DNA of 64,000 nt, from contig JAOWCC010000320.1 in the NCBI GenBank assembly GCA_030867875.1, positions 1 to 64,000 of the forward strand, given 5' to 3'. Of this stretch, positions 1 to 12,195 are shown piece by piece; within the stretch, counting starts at the first letter, position 1, and each line of letters starts with the position of its first letter. A program made the translations under genes and the position numbers. The notes under the pieces were generated by a model. That model had not been told where the DNA came from. It did not search any database and saw only the letters and a list, made by a program, of their open reading frames with translations. The stretch is from Actinernus sp. WN-2022 (lineage: Eukaryota > Cnidaria > Anthozoa > Actiniaria > Actinernidae).

Positions 1-779
1 GTATTGCCCAGGTAAGCAGACTCATAGCAGGCTAGGAATACGCTGCCCTCTGATGTAATACCAGCTAATACTACATCTTCCTTTAAATTTAAACTTGACC
101 AACTATTTTCTTTTCAAGCAGTTAATTAATTATTTACATATTTATTTCCTATGACCGCTGACAAACTTGAAAGAATCATCATTTATATTGATGGAGTCAG
201 GTAATGGAAGATAGATAGATAGGAGTTACTGCTGCAAATTCGATAATGAAACCAGTCAAGGCGAGTTCTAATTGTTTAACAGTGGCATGGGATTAGAGTG
301 TAAACAGCCTTTTTATATCTACCTTTATGAAATATGAAGAGTAAGAATACGAACAACAGGGACTTGCACCGAGCGGTCACGTGACCTTGTCAATAAAAAA
401 GAGGAGCTAGTACAATATAGATGCCAGAAATGGCCTGAAAAAGTAGTAATCAAGGCATGTTTTAGAACTGAATCAAAGACAATTTTTTTGAAATCTCCAA
501 ATTTAACAGTTTATGCATGAGACAGGGCCCGGTCAAGGCCGTGCCATTTCCATTTTGCACTACCAGATCCTCATCGGAGAGATCCACATCGATAAGCACT
601 AACACAACTGTATGTGTGAGCTGGAGATGTGAGCAAAGCGTGGTGGCTGGAATTTCAAAGCAGCTACAAGCTCGCCCTTGGAGTAACCAGATTCTGTTTC
701 TGTTTAATACTCGGTAAAGCTTGAGGCGTATACAACCGAGGTTGGTACTTGAAAGGAGGGCGGGCTGTTGTAACGGGTA
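1..779. other. Intergenic, no gene recognised
   Basis: No reading frame here shows coding character or a recognisable domain. The only distinct signal is the palindrome GGTCACGTGACC at 375-386, listed separately. The right part may belong to the body of the SINE-like repeat whose promoter-like head lies at 905-970. Confidence 0.5.
375..386. promoter_or_regulatory. E-box palindrome GGTCACGTGACC
   Basis: A perfect 12-bp palindrome centred on CACGTG. GTCACGTGAC is the type of site bound by MiT/TFE and USF bHLH-zip factors. The same palindrome recurs at 9,201-9,212. No gene start is nearby, so function is unproven. Confidence 0.3.
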
Positions 780-975
780 ACAACCCCCTTCTCTTCACGA
801 GTAGCACAACAGGGTCTTTAACGTCCCCCATTTATGAAAAAGAGAAAGTGTTGGGAGACAAGGCCAACCGGCGGCTTTTACGTCCCTGCCCAAGGACGCG
901 GTCGGAGCCGGATTCGAACTCACGACCTCCCGCATTCATCAGTGACCGGTGCTCTACGTGTTGGTTTTTGCACAG
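780..975 (-). repeat. tRNA-derived SINE-like repeat
   Basis: On the minus strand a Pol III B-box-like stretch, GTTCGAATCC (complement of 910-919), follows a tRNA-like GTAGAGCACCGG. This is the arrangement of a tRNA D-arm and T-arm. The A box is degenerate and no full cloverleaf is evident, so a SINE head is more likely than a working tRNA gene. The repeat body would run toward lower coordinates; its end is not defined. Confidence 0.5.
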
Positions 976-1139
976 GAAGCTTCTGAAAATAGAAGATATG
1001 TATGGGTTTTTATAAATCCTTTCAAATTGCCCGTATAATGTATAAATAAACAACCTTTTCGCTTCCATGCTGGCGGTTCCTTTGTGGTTTTTCTTCTCTT
1101 GGAAACATTGTAGGGTGTTTTTAGGAGTTTTTTTTATCC

Positions 1140-1262
1140 CCCTCGGCTCAAGGCCACATTCTGCCACCTAAGAATGTTCTTAGATGGTGAGGGGAAAAAA
1201 CCGGAGAACCCGGAGAAAAACCTTCGGAGCAAGGGACTCAATGGTCAACCACAGGAAACCCA
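1140..1262 (-). repeat. SINE-body-like repeat
   Basis: Contains ACCGGAGAACCCGGAGAAAA followed by a 'ggagcaaggga' segment on the plus strand. A related stretch (gaggaaaaccgagaggaaaa, then a caaggg segment) lies at 50,740-50,780 inside another SINE-like copy. The similarity is by eye and limited to this core. Confidence 0.4.
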
Positions 1263-1268
1263 AGCTCT

Positions 1269-1505
1269 GTTTGTGTTTTTAATGATAAGGGTTTGTATGA
1301 GATTTTTAACGAGTATTTGGTTGTACCGTTAGGCCAGAAATACTGAAATAAAATCAACGAAAACTTTATACCTGAAGTCTTTATCTTTTCTTCATTGGGC
1401 TCTGTATGCAATTTAAGCGAATTCTGTTGAAATTTTCTGGCCTAACGGTACAACCGAATACTCGTTAAAAATCTCATACAAACCCTTATCATTTAAAGCA
1501 CAAAC
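1269..1505. mobile_element. Foldback (MITE-like) element A
   Basis: Arms near 1,269-1,335 and 1,438-1,505 are almost perfect reverse complements (left GTTTGTATGAGATTTTTAAC; right GTTAAAAATCTCATACAAAC) around a loop of roughly 100 bp. It has no coding capacity. It directly abuts element B. Confidence 0.8.
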
Positions 1506-1506
1506 A

Positions 1507-1869
1507 GACATATATTTCCCGCTTTTGGGGTTACTGTGGTATGTTTCATAAGCGATCTCGGAAGAGTTTATATAGTTGCTCCTTGTGGATTTTCTTACCC
1601 GATTCCTACGAAATAAATCTTCAATAATAAAAGATTGATACTTAATGAAGTTGTGTGAGTGATTTTGGGGCGATTTTGGGACTTCTAAAGCAGTTTATTA
1701 GGCCTCGAAGTTTTGACGGTTGTTATCTTTATTTTTTTAAATCTTTTATTATTGAAGATTTATTTCGTAGAAATCGGAAAAGAGAATTCACAAGGAGCAA
1801 TTATATAAACTCTTCCGAGACCCTTATGAAACATACCACAGGTAACCCAAAAAGCGGGAAATATATGTC
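1507..1869. mobile_element. Foldback (MITE-like) element B
   Basis: The left arm (1,507-1,630, starting AGACATATATTTCCCGC) pairs with the right arm (about 1,738-1,869, ending GCGGGAAATATATGTCG). Both include a stretch reading AAATCTTCAATAATAAAAGA or its complement. The loop is about 100 bp. It lies 22 bp outside the target duplication of the giant element that follows. Confidence 0.8.
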
Positions 1870-1891
1870 GAGTCTGGGCCAACGCACACCG

Positions 1892-1901
1892 CGGCAAAAC
1901 G
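1892..1901. repeat. Left 10-bp target-site duplication
   Basis: CGGCAAAACG lies directly outside the left end of the 18.4-kb element. The identical 10-mer in the same orientation lies directly outside the right end. Confidence 0.8.
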
Positions 1902-1940
1902 GTAGGTACTTCACATAAGATAATTATTATGTACTTATAT

Positions 1941-4900
1941 TAGTTTCAACCCAGTTCCACCTTTCAACCCTGTTCAACCTCGTTCAACCTCGTTCCGTCC
2001 TTTTCAACCTCGTTCAACTCCGTTCAGCCTTGTTCAACCTCGTTCAACTCCGTTCAACATCGTTCAACTCCGTTCAACATCGTTCAACCTCGTTCAACCT
2101 CGTTCAACCTCGTTCAACCTCGTTCAGTCCTGTTCAACCTCGTTCAACTCCGTTCAACATCGTTCAACTCCGTTCGACATCGTTCAACCTCGTTCAACCC
2201 CGTTTAACCTCGTTCTACCCTGTTCATCCTCGTTTAACTCCGTTCAACCCAGTTCATCCTCGTTTAACTCCGTTCAACCCAGTTCATCCCCGTTCAACCC
2301 AGTTCATCCTCGTTCTACCCTGTTCATCTTCGTTCAACCCCGTTTAACCTCGTTCTATACCCTGTTCATCCTCGTTTAACTCCGTTCAACTCCGTTCAAC
2401 CCAGTTCATCCCCGTTCAACCCAGTTCATCCCCGTTCAACCCAGTTCATCCCCGTTCAACCCAGTTCATCCCCGTTCAACCCAGTTCATCCTCGTTCTAC
2501 CCTGTTCAACCCTGTTCAACCTTGTTCAACTCCGTTCAACCCCGTTCATCCCTGTTCAACTCCGTTCAACCCTGTTCATCCTCGTTCAACCCAGTTCATC
2601 CCCGTTCATCTCCGTTCAACCCAGTTCATCCTCGTTCTACCCTGTTCATCCTCGTTCAACCCTGTTCAACCTCGTTCAACCCTGTTCAACCCAGTTCATC
2701 CCCGTTCAACCCAGTTCATCCCCGTTCAACCCAGTTCATCCCCGTTCAACCCAGTTTATCCTCGTTCTACCCTGTTCAACATCGTTCAACCCAGTTCATC
2801 CCCGTTCAACCCAGTTCATCCTCGTTCTACCCTGTTCAACATCGTTCAACCCTGTTCAACCTTGTTCAACTCCGTTCAACCCCGTTCATCCCTGTTCAAC
2901 CTCGTTCAACTTCGTTCAACTCCGTTCAACCCTGTTCATCCTCGTTCAACTCCGTTCAACCCTGTTCAACTCCGTTCAACCGTGTTCAACTCCGTTCAAC
3001 CGTGTTCATCCTCGTTCTACCCTGTTCAACCTCGTTCGACCCCGTTCAACCCCGTTTAACCCCGTTCAACCTCGTTCTACCCTGTTCAACCTCGTTCAAC
3101 CCAGTTCATCCTCGTTAAACCCAGTTCATCCCCGTTCAACCCATTTCATCCTCGTTCTCGTACCCTGTTCAACATCGTTCAACCATGTTCAACCTTGTTC
3201 AACTCCGTTAAACCCCGTTCATCCCTGTTCAACCCGGTTCATCCTCGTTCAACCCTGTTCAACTCCGTTCAACCCTGTTCAACTCCGTTCAACCCTGTTC
3301 ATCCTCGTTCTACCCCGTTTAACCTCGTTCTACCCTGTTCATCCTCGTTTAACTCCGTTCAACCCAGTTCATCCTCGTTTAACTCCGTTCAACCCAGTTC
3401 ATCCCCGTTCAACCCAGTTCATCCTCGTTCTACCCTGTTCATCTTCGTTCAACCCCGTTTAACCTCGTTCTACCCTGTTCATCCTCGTTCAACCCAGTTC
3501 ATCCCCGTTCAACCCAGTTCATCCCCGTTCAACCCAGTTCATCCCCGTTCAACCCAGTTCATCCTCGTTCTACCCTGTTCAACATCGTTCAACCCTGTAC
3601 AACCCTGTTCAACCTTGTTCAACTCCGTTCAACCCCGTTCATCCCTGTTCAACTCCGTTCAACCCTGTTCATCCTCGTTCAACCCAGTTCATCCCCGTTC
3701 ATCTCCGTTCAACCCAGTTCATCCTCGTTCTACCCTGTTCATCCTCGTTCAACCCTGTTCAACCTCGTTCAACCCCGTCAGTCAACCCAGTTCATCCCCG
3801 TTCAACCCAGTTCATCCCCGTTCAACCCAGTTCATCCCCGTTCAACCCAGTTCATCCCCGTTCAACCCAGTTTATCCTCGTTCATCTCCGTTCAACCCAG
3901 TTCATCCTCGTTCTACCCTGTTCATCCTCGTTCAACCCTGTTCAACCTCGTTCAACCCTGTTCAACCCAGTTCATCCCCGTTCAACCCAGTTCATACCCG
4001 TTCAACCCAGTTCATCCCCGTTCAACCCAGTTCATCCCCGTTCAACCCAGTTTATCCTCGTTCTACCCTGTTCAACATCGTTCAACCTTGTACAACCCTG
4101 TTCAACCTTGTTCAACTCCGTTCAACCCCGTTCATCCCTGTTCAACTCCGTTCAACCCTGTTCAACTCCGTTCAACCCCGTTCATCCCTGTTCAACCTCG
4201 TTCAACTCCGTTCAACCCTGTTCATCCTCGTTCAACTCCGTTCAACCCAGTTCATCCCCGTTCAACCCTGTTCAACTCCGTTCAACCCTGTTCAACCCTG
4301 TTCAACTCCGTTCAACCCTGTTCATCCTCGTTCTACCCTGTTCAACCTCGTTCGATCCCGTTCAACCCTGTTCAACCTCGTTCAACCCCGTTTAACCCCG
4401 TTCAACCTCGTTCAACCCTGTTCAACCTCGTTCAACCCTGTTCATCCTCGTTAAACCGGTTCATCCTCGTTAAACCCAGTTCATCCCCGTTCAACCCAGT
4501 TCATCCTCGTTCTATCCTGTTCAACATCGTTCAACCATGTTCAACCTTGTTCAACTCCGTTAAACCCCGTTCATCCCTGTTCAACCCGGTTCATCCTCGT
4601 TCAACCCTGTTCAACTCCGTTCAACCCTGTTCATCCTCGTTCTACCCTGTTCAACCTCGTTCGACCCCGTTCAACCTCGTTCGACCCAGTTCATCCTCGT
4701 TCTACCCTGTTCAACCTCGTTCAACTCCGTTCAACCCTGTTCAACTCCGTTCAACATCGTTCATCCCTGTTCAACATCGTTCATCCCTGTTCAACCTCGT
4801 TCAACTCCGTTCAATCTCGTTCAACCCTGTTCATCCCCGTTCAATCCAGTTCATCCTCGTTCAACCCTGTTCAACCTCGTTCAACCCTGTTCATCCTCGT

Positions 4901-7660
4901 TCAACCCAGTTCATCCTCGTTCTACCCTGTTCATCCTCTTTCAACCCCGTTTAACCTCGTTCTACCCTGTTCATCCTCGTTCAACCCAGTTCATCCCCGT
5001 TCAACCCAGTTCATCCCCATTCAACCCAGTTCATCCCCGTTCAACAAAGTTCATCCTCGTTCTACCCTGTTCAACATCGTTCAACCCTGTACAACCCTGT
5101 TCAACCTTGTTCAACTCCGTTCAACCCCGTTCATCCCTGTTCAACTCCGTTCAACCCTGTTCATCCTCGTTCAACCCAGTTCATCCCCGTTCATCTCCGT
5201 TCAACCCAGTTCATCCTCGTTCTACCCTGTTCATCCTCGTTCAACCCTGTTCAACCTCGTTCAACCCTGTTCAACCCAGTTCATCCCCGTTCAACCCAGT
5301 TCATCCCCGTTCAACCCTGTTCATCCTCGTTCAACTCCGTTCAACTCCGTTCAACCCAGTTCATCCCCGTTCAACCCAGTTCATCCTCGTTCTACCCAGT
5401 TCATCCCCGTTCAACCCAGTTCATCCTCGTTCTACCCTGTTCAACATCGTTCAACCCTGTTCAACTCCGTTCAACCCAGTTCATCCCCGTTCTACCCTGT
5501 TCAACATCGTTCAACCCTGTTCAACTCCGTTCAACCCCGTTCATCCCTGTTCATCCTCGTTCAACTCCGTTCAACTCCGTTCAACCCAGTTCATCCCCGT
5601 TCAACCCCGTTCAACTCCGTTCAACTCCGTTCAACCCAGTTCGTCCCTGTTCATCCCCGTTCAACCCATTTCATCCTCGTTAAACCCTGTTCAACCTCGT
5701 CAACTCCGTTCAACCCTGTTCATCGTCGTTCAACTCCGTTCAACTCCGTTCAACCCTGTTCATCCCCGTTCAACCCAGTTCATCCTCGCTCGACCCCGTT
5801 CAACCTCGTTCTACCCTGTTCAACCTCGTTCAAACCCGTTCAACCTCGTTCAACCTCGTTCAACCTCGTTCAACTCCGTTCAACCTCGTTTAATCCCGTT
5901 CAACCCTGTTCAACTCCGTTCAATCCCGTTCAACCCTATTCAACCCCGTTCAACCTCGTTCAACCCCGTTCAACCCCGTTCAACCTTGTTCAACCCCGTT
6001 CAACCCCGTTCTACCCTGTTCAACCTCGTTCAATCCTGTTCAACCTCGTTCTACCCAGTTCATCCTCGTTAAACCCCGTTCAACCTCGTTCAACCCCGTT
6101 CAATCCCGTTCAACCCCGTTCATCCTCGTCCTACCCTGTTCAACCTCGTTCAACCCCGTTCAACCCCGTTCATCCTCGTCCTACCCTGTTCAACCTCGTT
6201 CAACCTCGTTCAACCCCGTTCAACCCCGTTCAAAACTGTTCAACCCCGTTCTACCCTGTTCAACCTCGTTCGACCCCGTTCAACCTCGTTCGACCCAGTT
6301 CATCCTCGTTATACCCTGTTCAACCTCGTTCTACCCTGTTCAACCTCGTTCAACTCCGTTCAACCCTGTTCAACTCCGTTCAACATCGTTCATCCCTGTT
6401 CAACATCGTTCATCCCTGTTCAACCTCGTTCAACTCCGTTCAACCTCGTTCAACCCTGTTCATCCCCGTTCAATCCAGTTCATCCTCGTTCAGCCCTGTT
6501 CAACCTCGTTCAACCCTGTTCAACCCTGTTCATCCTCGTTCAACCCTGTTCATCCTCGTTCAACCCATGCAGTTTATCCTCGTTCTACCCTGTTCAACAT
6601 CGTTCAACCCAGTTCATCCTCGTTCTACCCCGTTTAACCTCGTTCTACCCTGTTCATCCTCGTTCAACTCCGTTCAACTCCGTTCAACCCAGTTCATCCC
6701 CGTTCAACCCAGTTCATCCTCGTTCTACCCTGTTCAACCTCGTTCAACCCAGTTCATCCCCGTTCAACCCAGTTCATCCTCGTTCTACCCTGTTCAACAT
6801 CGTTCAACCCTGTTCAACTCCGTTCAACCCAGTTCATCCCCGTTCTACCCTGTTCAACATCGTTCAACCCTGTTCAACTCCGTTCAACCCCGTTCATCCC
6901 TGTTCATCCTCGTTCAACTCCGTTCAACTCCGTTCAACCCAGTTCATCCCCGTTCAACCCTGTTCAACTCCGTTCAACTCCGTTCAACTCCGTTCAACCC
7001 AGTTCGTCCCCGTTCATCCCCGTTCAACCCAGTTCATCCTCGTTAAACCCTGTTCAACCTCGTCAACTCCGTTCAACCCTGTTCATCATCGTTCAACTCC
7101 GTTCAACCCTGTTCATCCCCGTTCAACCCAGTTCATCCTCGTTCGACCCCGTTCAACCTCGTTCTACCCCGTTCAACCTCGTTCAACCCCGTTCAACCTC
7201 GTTCAACCTCGTTCAACCTCGTTCAACTCCGTTCAACCTCGTTTAATCCCGTTCAACCCTGTTCAACTCCGTTCAATCCCGTTCAACCCTATTCAACCCC
7301 GTTCAACCTCGTTCAACCCCTTCAACCCCGTTCAACCCCGTTCAACCCCGTTCAACCCCGTTCAACCCCGTTCAACCTTGTTCAACCCCGTTCAACCCCG
7401 TTCTACCCTGTTCAACCTCGTTCAATCCTGTTCAACCTCGTTCTACCCAGTTCATCCTCGTTAAACCCCGTTCAACCTCGTTCAACCTCGTTCAACCCCG
7501 TTCAACCCCGTTCATCCTCGTCCTACCCTGTTCAACCTCGTTCAACCTCGTTCAACCCCGTTCAACCCCGTTCATCCTCGTCCTTCCCTGTTCAACCTCG
7601 TTTAACCTCGTTCAACCCTGTTTAACCCGTTCACATTCATTTAACCTGGTTCACCCTCAT
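1941..7660 (+). repeat. 10-bp minisatellite array, left arm
   Basis: A tandem array of GTTCAACCYN-type decamers. Variants include GTTCAACTCC, GTTCATCCTC, GTTCAACCCA, GTTCTACCCT, GTTCAACATC, GTTCGACCCC and GTTTAACCTC. The GTTC core is the most constant part. Phase slips are rare, and the inner end decays from about 7,620 to 7,880. The unit has no stop codon and 10 is not a multiple of 3, so all three plus-strand frames read the same 10-residue peptide (FNPVQPRST type). The resulting frames of up to about 420 codons are a by-product of the repeat. The C-rich strand is on plus. Confidence 0.97.
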
Positions 7661-10035
7661 TCACCACATGATAGTTCCATTGTGTTCAACCCGGTTTAAC
7701 CTCGTTCAAACTCGTTCAACACCGTCGGCATGGTTAAACCTCATTCAAACCAGTTAAACCCCGTCAAGAGAATTTTTTTTATTGACCCCTTAAATCGCGT
7801 TCAACCGCGTTCGGCCGAGTCCCCGTTCATCCACATTCACCATAGTTCAATCTCGTTCAACAGCGTTCTCCGATCGATCCCTCCGACCGTTAATCGACTC
7901 TGAAACTGACCCGTTAATCCCGTGCATTCCGTTTAACTACGGTCGAAAGTAGCTCCGATCAAAATGTGAGAACTAAGGTTTATTACTTCGAAATATGAAA
8001 CGTGAATTACTATTTTTGCCAATTATTTGTCATCATCATTTCGACAAGCGCACAACGTTTATATTTTTAATCAACTCCTATCATGGATATATTTTCTACT
8101 GTTTTCAACGTTTCTACTGATTAAATTCATGTATATTAGAGTATAACCTGCATATTATTAAGAAATAAAAAAATAAAAATACCTACGACCAGTTATACAA
8201 GTACCTCAAATTCCAGCAACTTCAACTTCATTTATAAACAAAACTAATGGTGAGAGAGAAACTACGACACATCATTTACACACAGATCTCAGTGTCTGTT
8301 GTGCAAACTCATGATTAACAAAAAAGGAATTCGAAATAGCAGGGATTTCATTTAACAGATATTGAAATCACAGATAAAAGATTGATCAAAATAGCAGCGA
8401 TGTACATATTTTGCTAATATTGTAGAGATTTGGTTAACTTCAGCACAGTTATGATCTGTTGAACGTATATTCAGGAATATAACTTTTAATTCGTTTAAAA
8501 AAAATTATGTTTATATCTTCAGAGATCTGACCGAAAGGGGGAGAACTTTCCACATTCCCATCCTGGAAAAATATTTTCTCTGTTTCTCTGTTTTGGAAAA
8601 CTGCACCTCTTTTGATGAGGATTGAGTTGTATATTTGTGAACTTCATTTATTTATTAAATAGATTTAATATATTTTTAGTGTATTTAAGTTTGAAACATC
8701 ATGCATCATTTTGCAGAAATTTTCAACGTATAGTAGCGAGAAAGGTAAGGTACCTAACGGTATAAAAATAGGAACTGCATGTTCTATTGGTTTAATTACT
8801 GAAGTAGTTCAACCGAAGTGCCCGTTTTTGACTGAAGTATAAGGAGTTTATGCACGGGTGAGTATGTTTTCGCAGCTTGACCCCAAGGACATATAAGGAG
8901 AGGATAACTATTTAAAAGACTGTGTCGAGGTATGTAGTCTTAATTATAACTTGGCAAGGATTCCTACTGTGGAAAATAACTATTTCCTCTAAAAGAGGTA
9001 GAGATTGTAGGTGATTGTTGCAGTTTTAAGTCGTATGAAGATTCCTCAAGCATGTTAAGGCATGGTTTATGAGCAATTCTGATAAAACATTCAAAATTCA
9101 TTATCTTTGTTATTTATGTATGAAATACCCTACTGATAACTTTGGAATAAGACGGTAATCGTGTCTTAACATTTAAGGATTGGTATTTTGGTTTTTTGAA
9201 GGTCACGTGACCTTAAGGTTGATAAAACAAGAAATCAAAATTGGGTGGCGGAAGTTATTGTTTTGTTTCAGATTTTCGCTTCGAAATGTTAAGTTTGTTA
9301 TGGGAAATGCCCGGAATGGTTGACTTTTTATCACTGAAGCCGGAGAATATAAATGGCGAAAAATGGTTCCAACAATAGGTCACGTCACCTGTTTTCTATA
9401 TTTTCGCCTTAACAGTCTATCAGGGTCAACCCACAATTGTAATCAGATAAACACAAAATCGTTACTTAAAATATACAATATACCCACCCCGTTTTTAGTT
9501 TAATTATATTCATTTTGAAATCATTGGTGTTTCCTGCAATTTGATTGGTTAAAAGCAGCAGTGATTTCAGCCTAAATTGCATCATTTTGTGTCTGTTATT
9601 GCATCCTTTTGCTGAACCAATCAAAAAGCAGAATTTAAAAAGCCATTTCACAGCGTAGGGATTGCGTGATCGCTCGCGCACGCTCTTAGATTCAAAGCTC
9701 TAGCTACCCTCTTGACTTTTCTAGTTTGTTGTTGTAAAAAAACAAATTTACGAGCATTCAGAGCTGATGTGGCCGTGATAATATAAAAGGAACGATAAAG
9801 AAATCTAGCTAACCTCATTGATTATGTAAATTACAAGTTTTTGATTGAAAGACTATTGCATTATAAGATATTGGAATGATACTAACTAAATAGTTGAAAG
9901 ACTAACTAATTGACTAATAACTTAATTAGATGAACAAGCGAGTAGTTGTGAAAATGGACAGGCGGATGTCTAATGTATAAGTAAACACTTGGACGAGTAA
10001 ACATGAATAAGTTAGGCATGCATAAATAAAACATA
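7661..10035. other. Inner spacer of giant element
   Basis: The first 220 bp are decayed decamers. The rest is AT-rich with no recognisable gene. AAGGTCACGTGACCTT at 9,199-9,214 is a perfect palindrome. From about 9,850 to 10,035 short ACTAACTAA-like repeats lie where the 3' tail of the minus-strand LINE would end. Confidence 0.5.
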
Positions 10036-12195
10036 TTAGTGGTATGAGAACTTATCAGTGTTGATCCTGACATTTGGTTGCAGTGGTATGGAGTTAATAT
10101 ACTTTTTGACAAGTTTTTTAAAGGTCGAGTGTTTTTTGTCTTTAAGGAGATCGTCTAGGTAGTTCCACAGTACGGATGCTCTGTATGTGATTGACTTGCG
10201 TATAGCATCTGTACGTGGATGTGGGATGACTAGCCTATGAACGCCTCTTAGAGAGTGTGTATTGTTTCTTAGTGTGAAGAGTTTATTTGGGAGTTTCTCT
10301 GAGTTGAGCGATTTGTGAACAAACGTTGCTAGCTTATATTTGTAATTCCAGAACAGCGGATTCCAGTGTGCCTTGTTGATGACGTCTGTACTGGGAGTGG
10401 TCCAGTCACATCTGTGGATGATCTTGGCAGCTCGAACATGCATCCTCTCAAGATCTTGAAAGAGGGTCGTGTTGCAACTGCCCCACATAATCAGTCCATA
10501 GGTGATGGAAGGCAGGATCACTTTAAAGTAAAATATCTCAAGACTACTCAATGGAAGAAACCGTAGTGCTTTAAGTAGATTAAGTTTCTTGGCAAATGAT
10601 TTTATTGTCTCTTGAAGATGCGTGGTCCAGTTCAGCTTATTATCTATGTTAATTCCGAGGCATCTAGTTGAGTTGACTATCTTGATGTTATTGTTGTTAA
10701 TTGTTAATGCTGGAATGGGGCCTACGAATCGCTTTCTTGATATAAGCATTGCTTCACATTTTTTAGGGTGTAATGTCATGGCATTGTTGATGCACCATTT
10801 TGCTATAAGTCCTAATGCTCTGTTGGTTTCTTTAACAGCAGACTCGACATCATTGGCAATGCAGAATAGGGTGGTGTCATCTGCATACATCTCAATGTAT
10901 GCATTTTCAATTTGGGCAATAGTGTCTGGTAGATCATTCGTATACAAACTGAAGAGAATAGGGCCTAGGACAGACCATTGTGGTACTCCACATGTGACAT
11001 TGGCGGATTGGGATGTACCTTCACCAACTGTAGCAAACTGGACCCTTTCAGTTATGTAATCAGACAGCCATTCCCATAGATCGCCCATAATTCCAAAACT
11101 CTGCAACTTATATGGTAAAATGGTGTGGGAGACTGAGTCAAATGCTTTACGAAATCAATGAATACCGCACACACGACTTTTTGATGGTCCAGAGCAGAAC
11201 GCCATTTCTCAGTCATATGTGCAAGCAGAAGTTCAGTTGAGTGCCCTTCCCTGTATGCCCATTGATGTGGACTGAGAAGATTATGGTTCTGCACTGTGTG
11301 TTCTATAATCTTATATCTGAGACACAACGTTCCATAATTTTGCTTGGGATGGAGAGTATGGAGAGGGGACGGTAATTCTCTCTCTCGGTGATATCGCCTT
11401 TTTTGTGGGTTGTCCTTAGGCGAGCACATTTCCAAGTCGCTGGGACCTTGGTCTCCACCAAACTATGGTTATAAATCTCAGTCATTGGGGGTGTAATCGA
11501 AGCTCCAGCTAGTTTTAGGAGTCTTGGTGAGATTCCATCTGGTCCAGTGGCCTTGTGGGCGTTTAGTGTTTCAATGTGTTTCCGCACCGTTTCCTGAGTG
11601 ATCGTTAGTGATTCCAAGGTTGGTGTAACTCTTGTTTGTAGTGATTGGAGAGGGATAGTCGATGGCGGGAGGCTTAGAGCCTGTTTTTCTCCAATTGTAG
11701 CAAAATACTGATTCAAGAGCTCTGCTTTTTCTGTATCGTTGGTAGCCAAAGTCCCGTCGTCTCTTCTTATTGCCGGAGGAGGAGGATCATTACAAGGGTG
11801 TGCAGCTTTGTTTATTAACTTCCAGAAGGTCTTGCAGTCTCGAACCTTTTCAAATTGATCAGCATAATAGTTTGCTTTGGCTTGTCTTAGTTCATATGTT
11901 ACTTCGTTTCTAATGGTCTTGTATCTCTGTCTTATGTTATCATCATTTGATCTTTTCGATTCATTTAGTAATTTGTAACGCAGATTCATCTTATGCCTGA
12001 GTTTTCCAGTAATCCATGGTAGTGACTGGCTTCTAACTTTAATTTGACGCGGAGGGACATTATCATCGCAAATTTGAGTGAACAGCGTTGTCCACGTCCA
12101 GTACGCATCGTCTGCATTGTCGAACGCCTGACAGACAGACCATGGAGCGTTTTGCAGATCCTTCTGGAAATGGTCTATATTTAGTATTTTGCAAC
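10036..12195 (-). pseudogene. Non-LTR retrotransposon reverse transcriptase, broken
   Basis: Minus-strand remains of a LINE ORF2-like polyprotein of the Jockey/CR1/L2 type. In order: a linker region (12,195-11,500); RT fingers with HKATGPDGISPRLLKLAG and RENYRPLSIL (11,560-11,340); the GVPQ-VLGPILFSLYTNDLP block; the catalytic YADDTTLF (about 10,880); then thumb and C-terminal region to the stop at 10,036. Frameshifts near 11,310 and 11,150, the second inside the conserved F-D-KAFD block, split it into three frames. The usual GVPQGS is GVPQWS. No endonuclease domain is present: 5' of about 12,195 the sequence switches to an unrelated palindromic repeat. It is a 5'-truncated, inactive copy inside the giant element. 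The RT assignment is firm; the clade is tentative. Confidence 0.92.

Noticed and set aside
905..970. Working tRNA gene
   Set aside because: Only D-arm-like and T-arm-like stretches are visible; no complete cloverleaf or acceptor stem could be drawn.
2030..7046. Long plus-strand reading frames (up to about 420 codons) in the left array
   Set aside because: They are the stop-free decamer read in frames that all give the same 10-residue repeat; no start context, introns or non-repeat coding sequence.
10366..11059. Plus-strand frames opposite the LINE reverse transcriptase
   Set aside because: They are antisense shadows of a clearly coding RT with a YADD motif.
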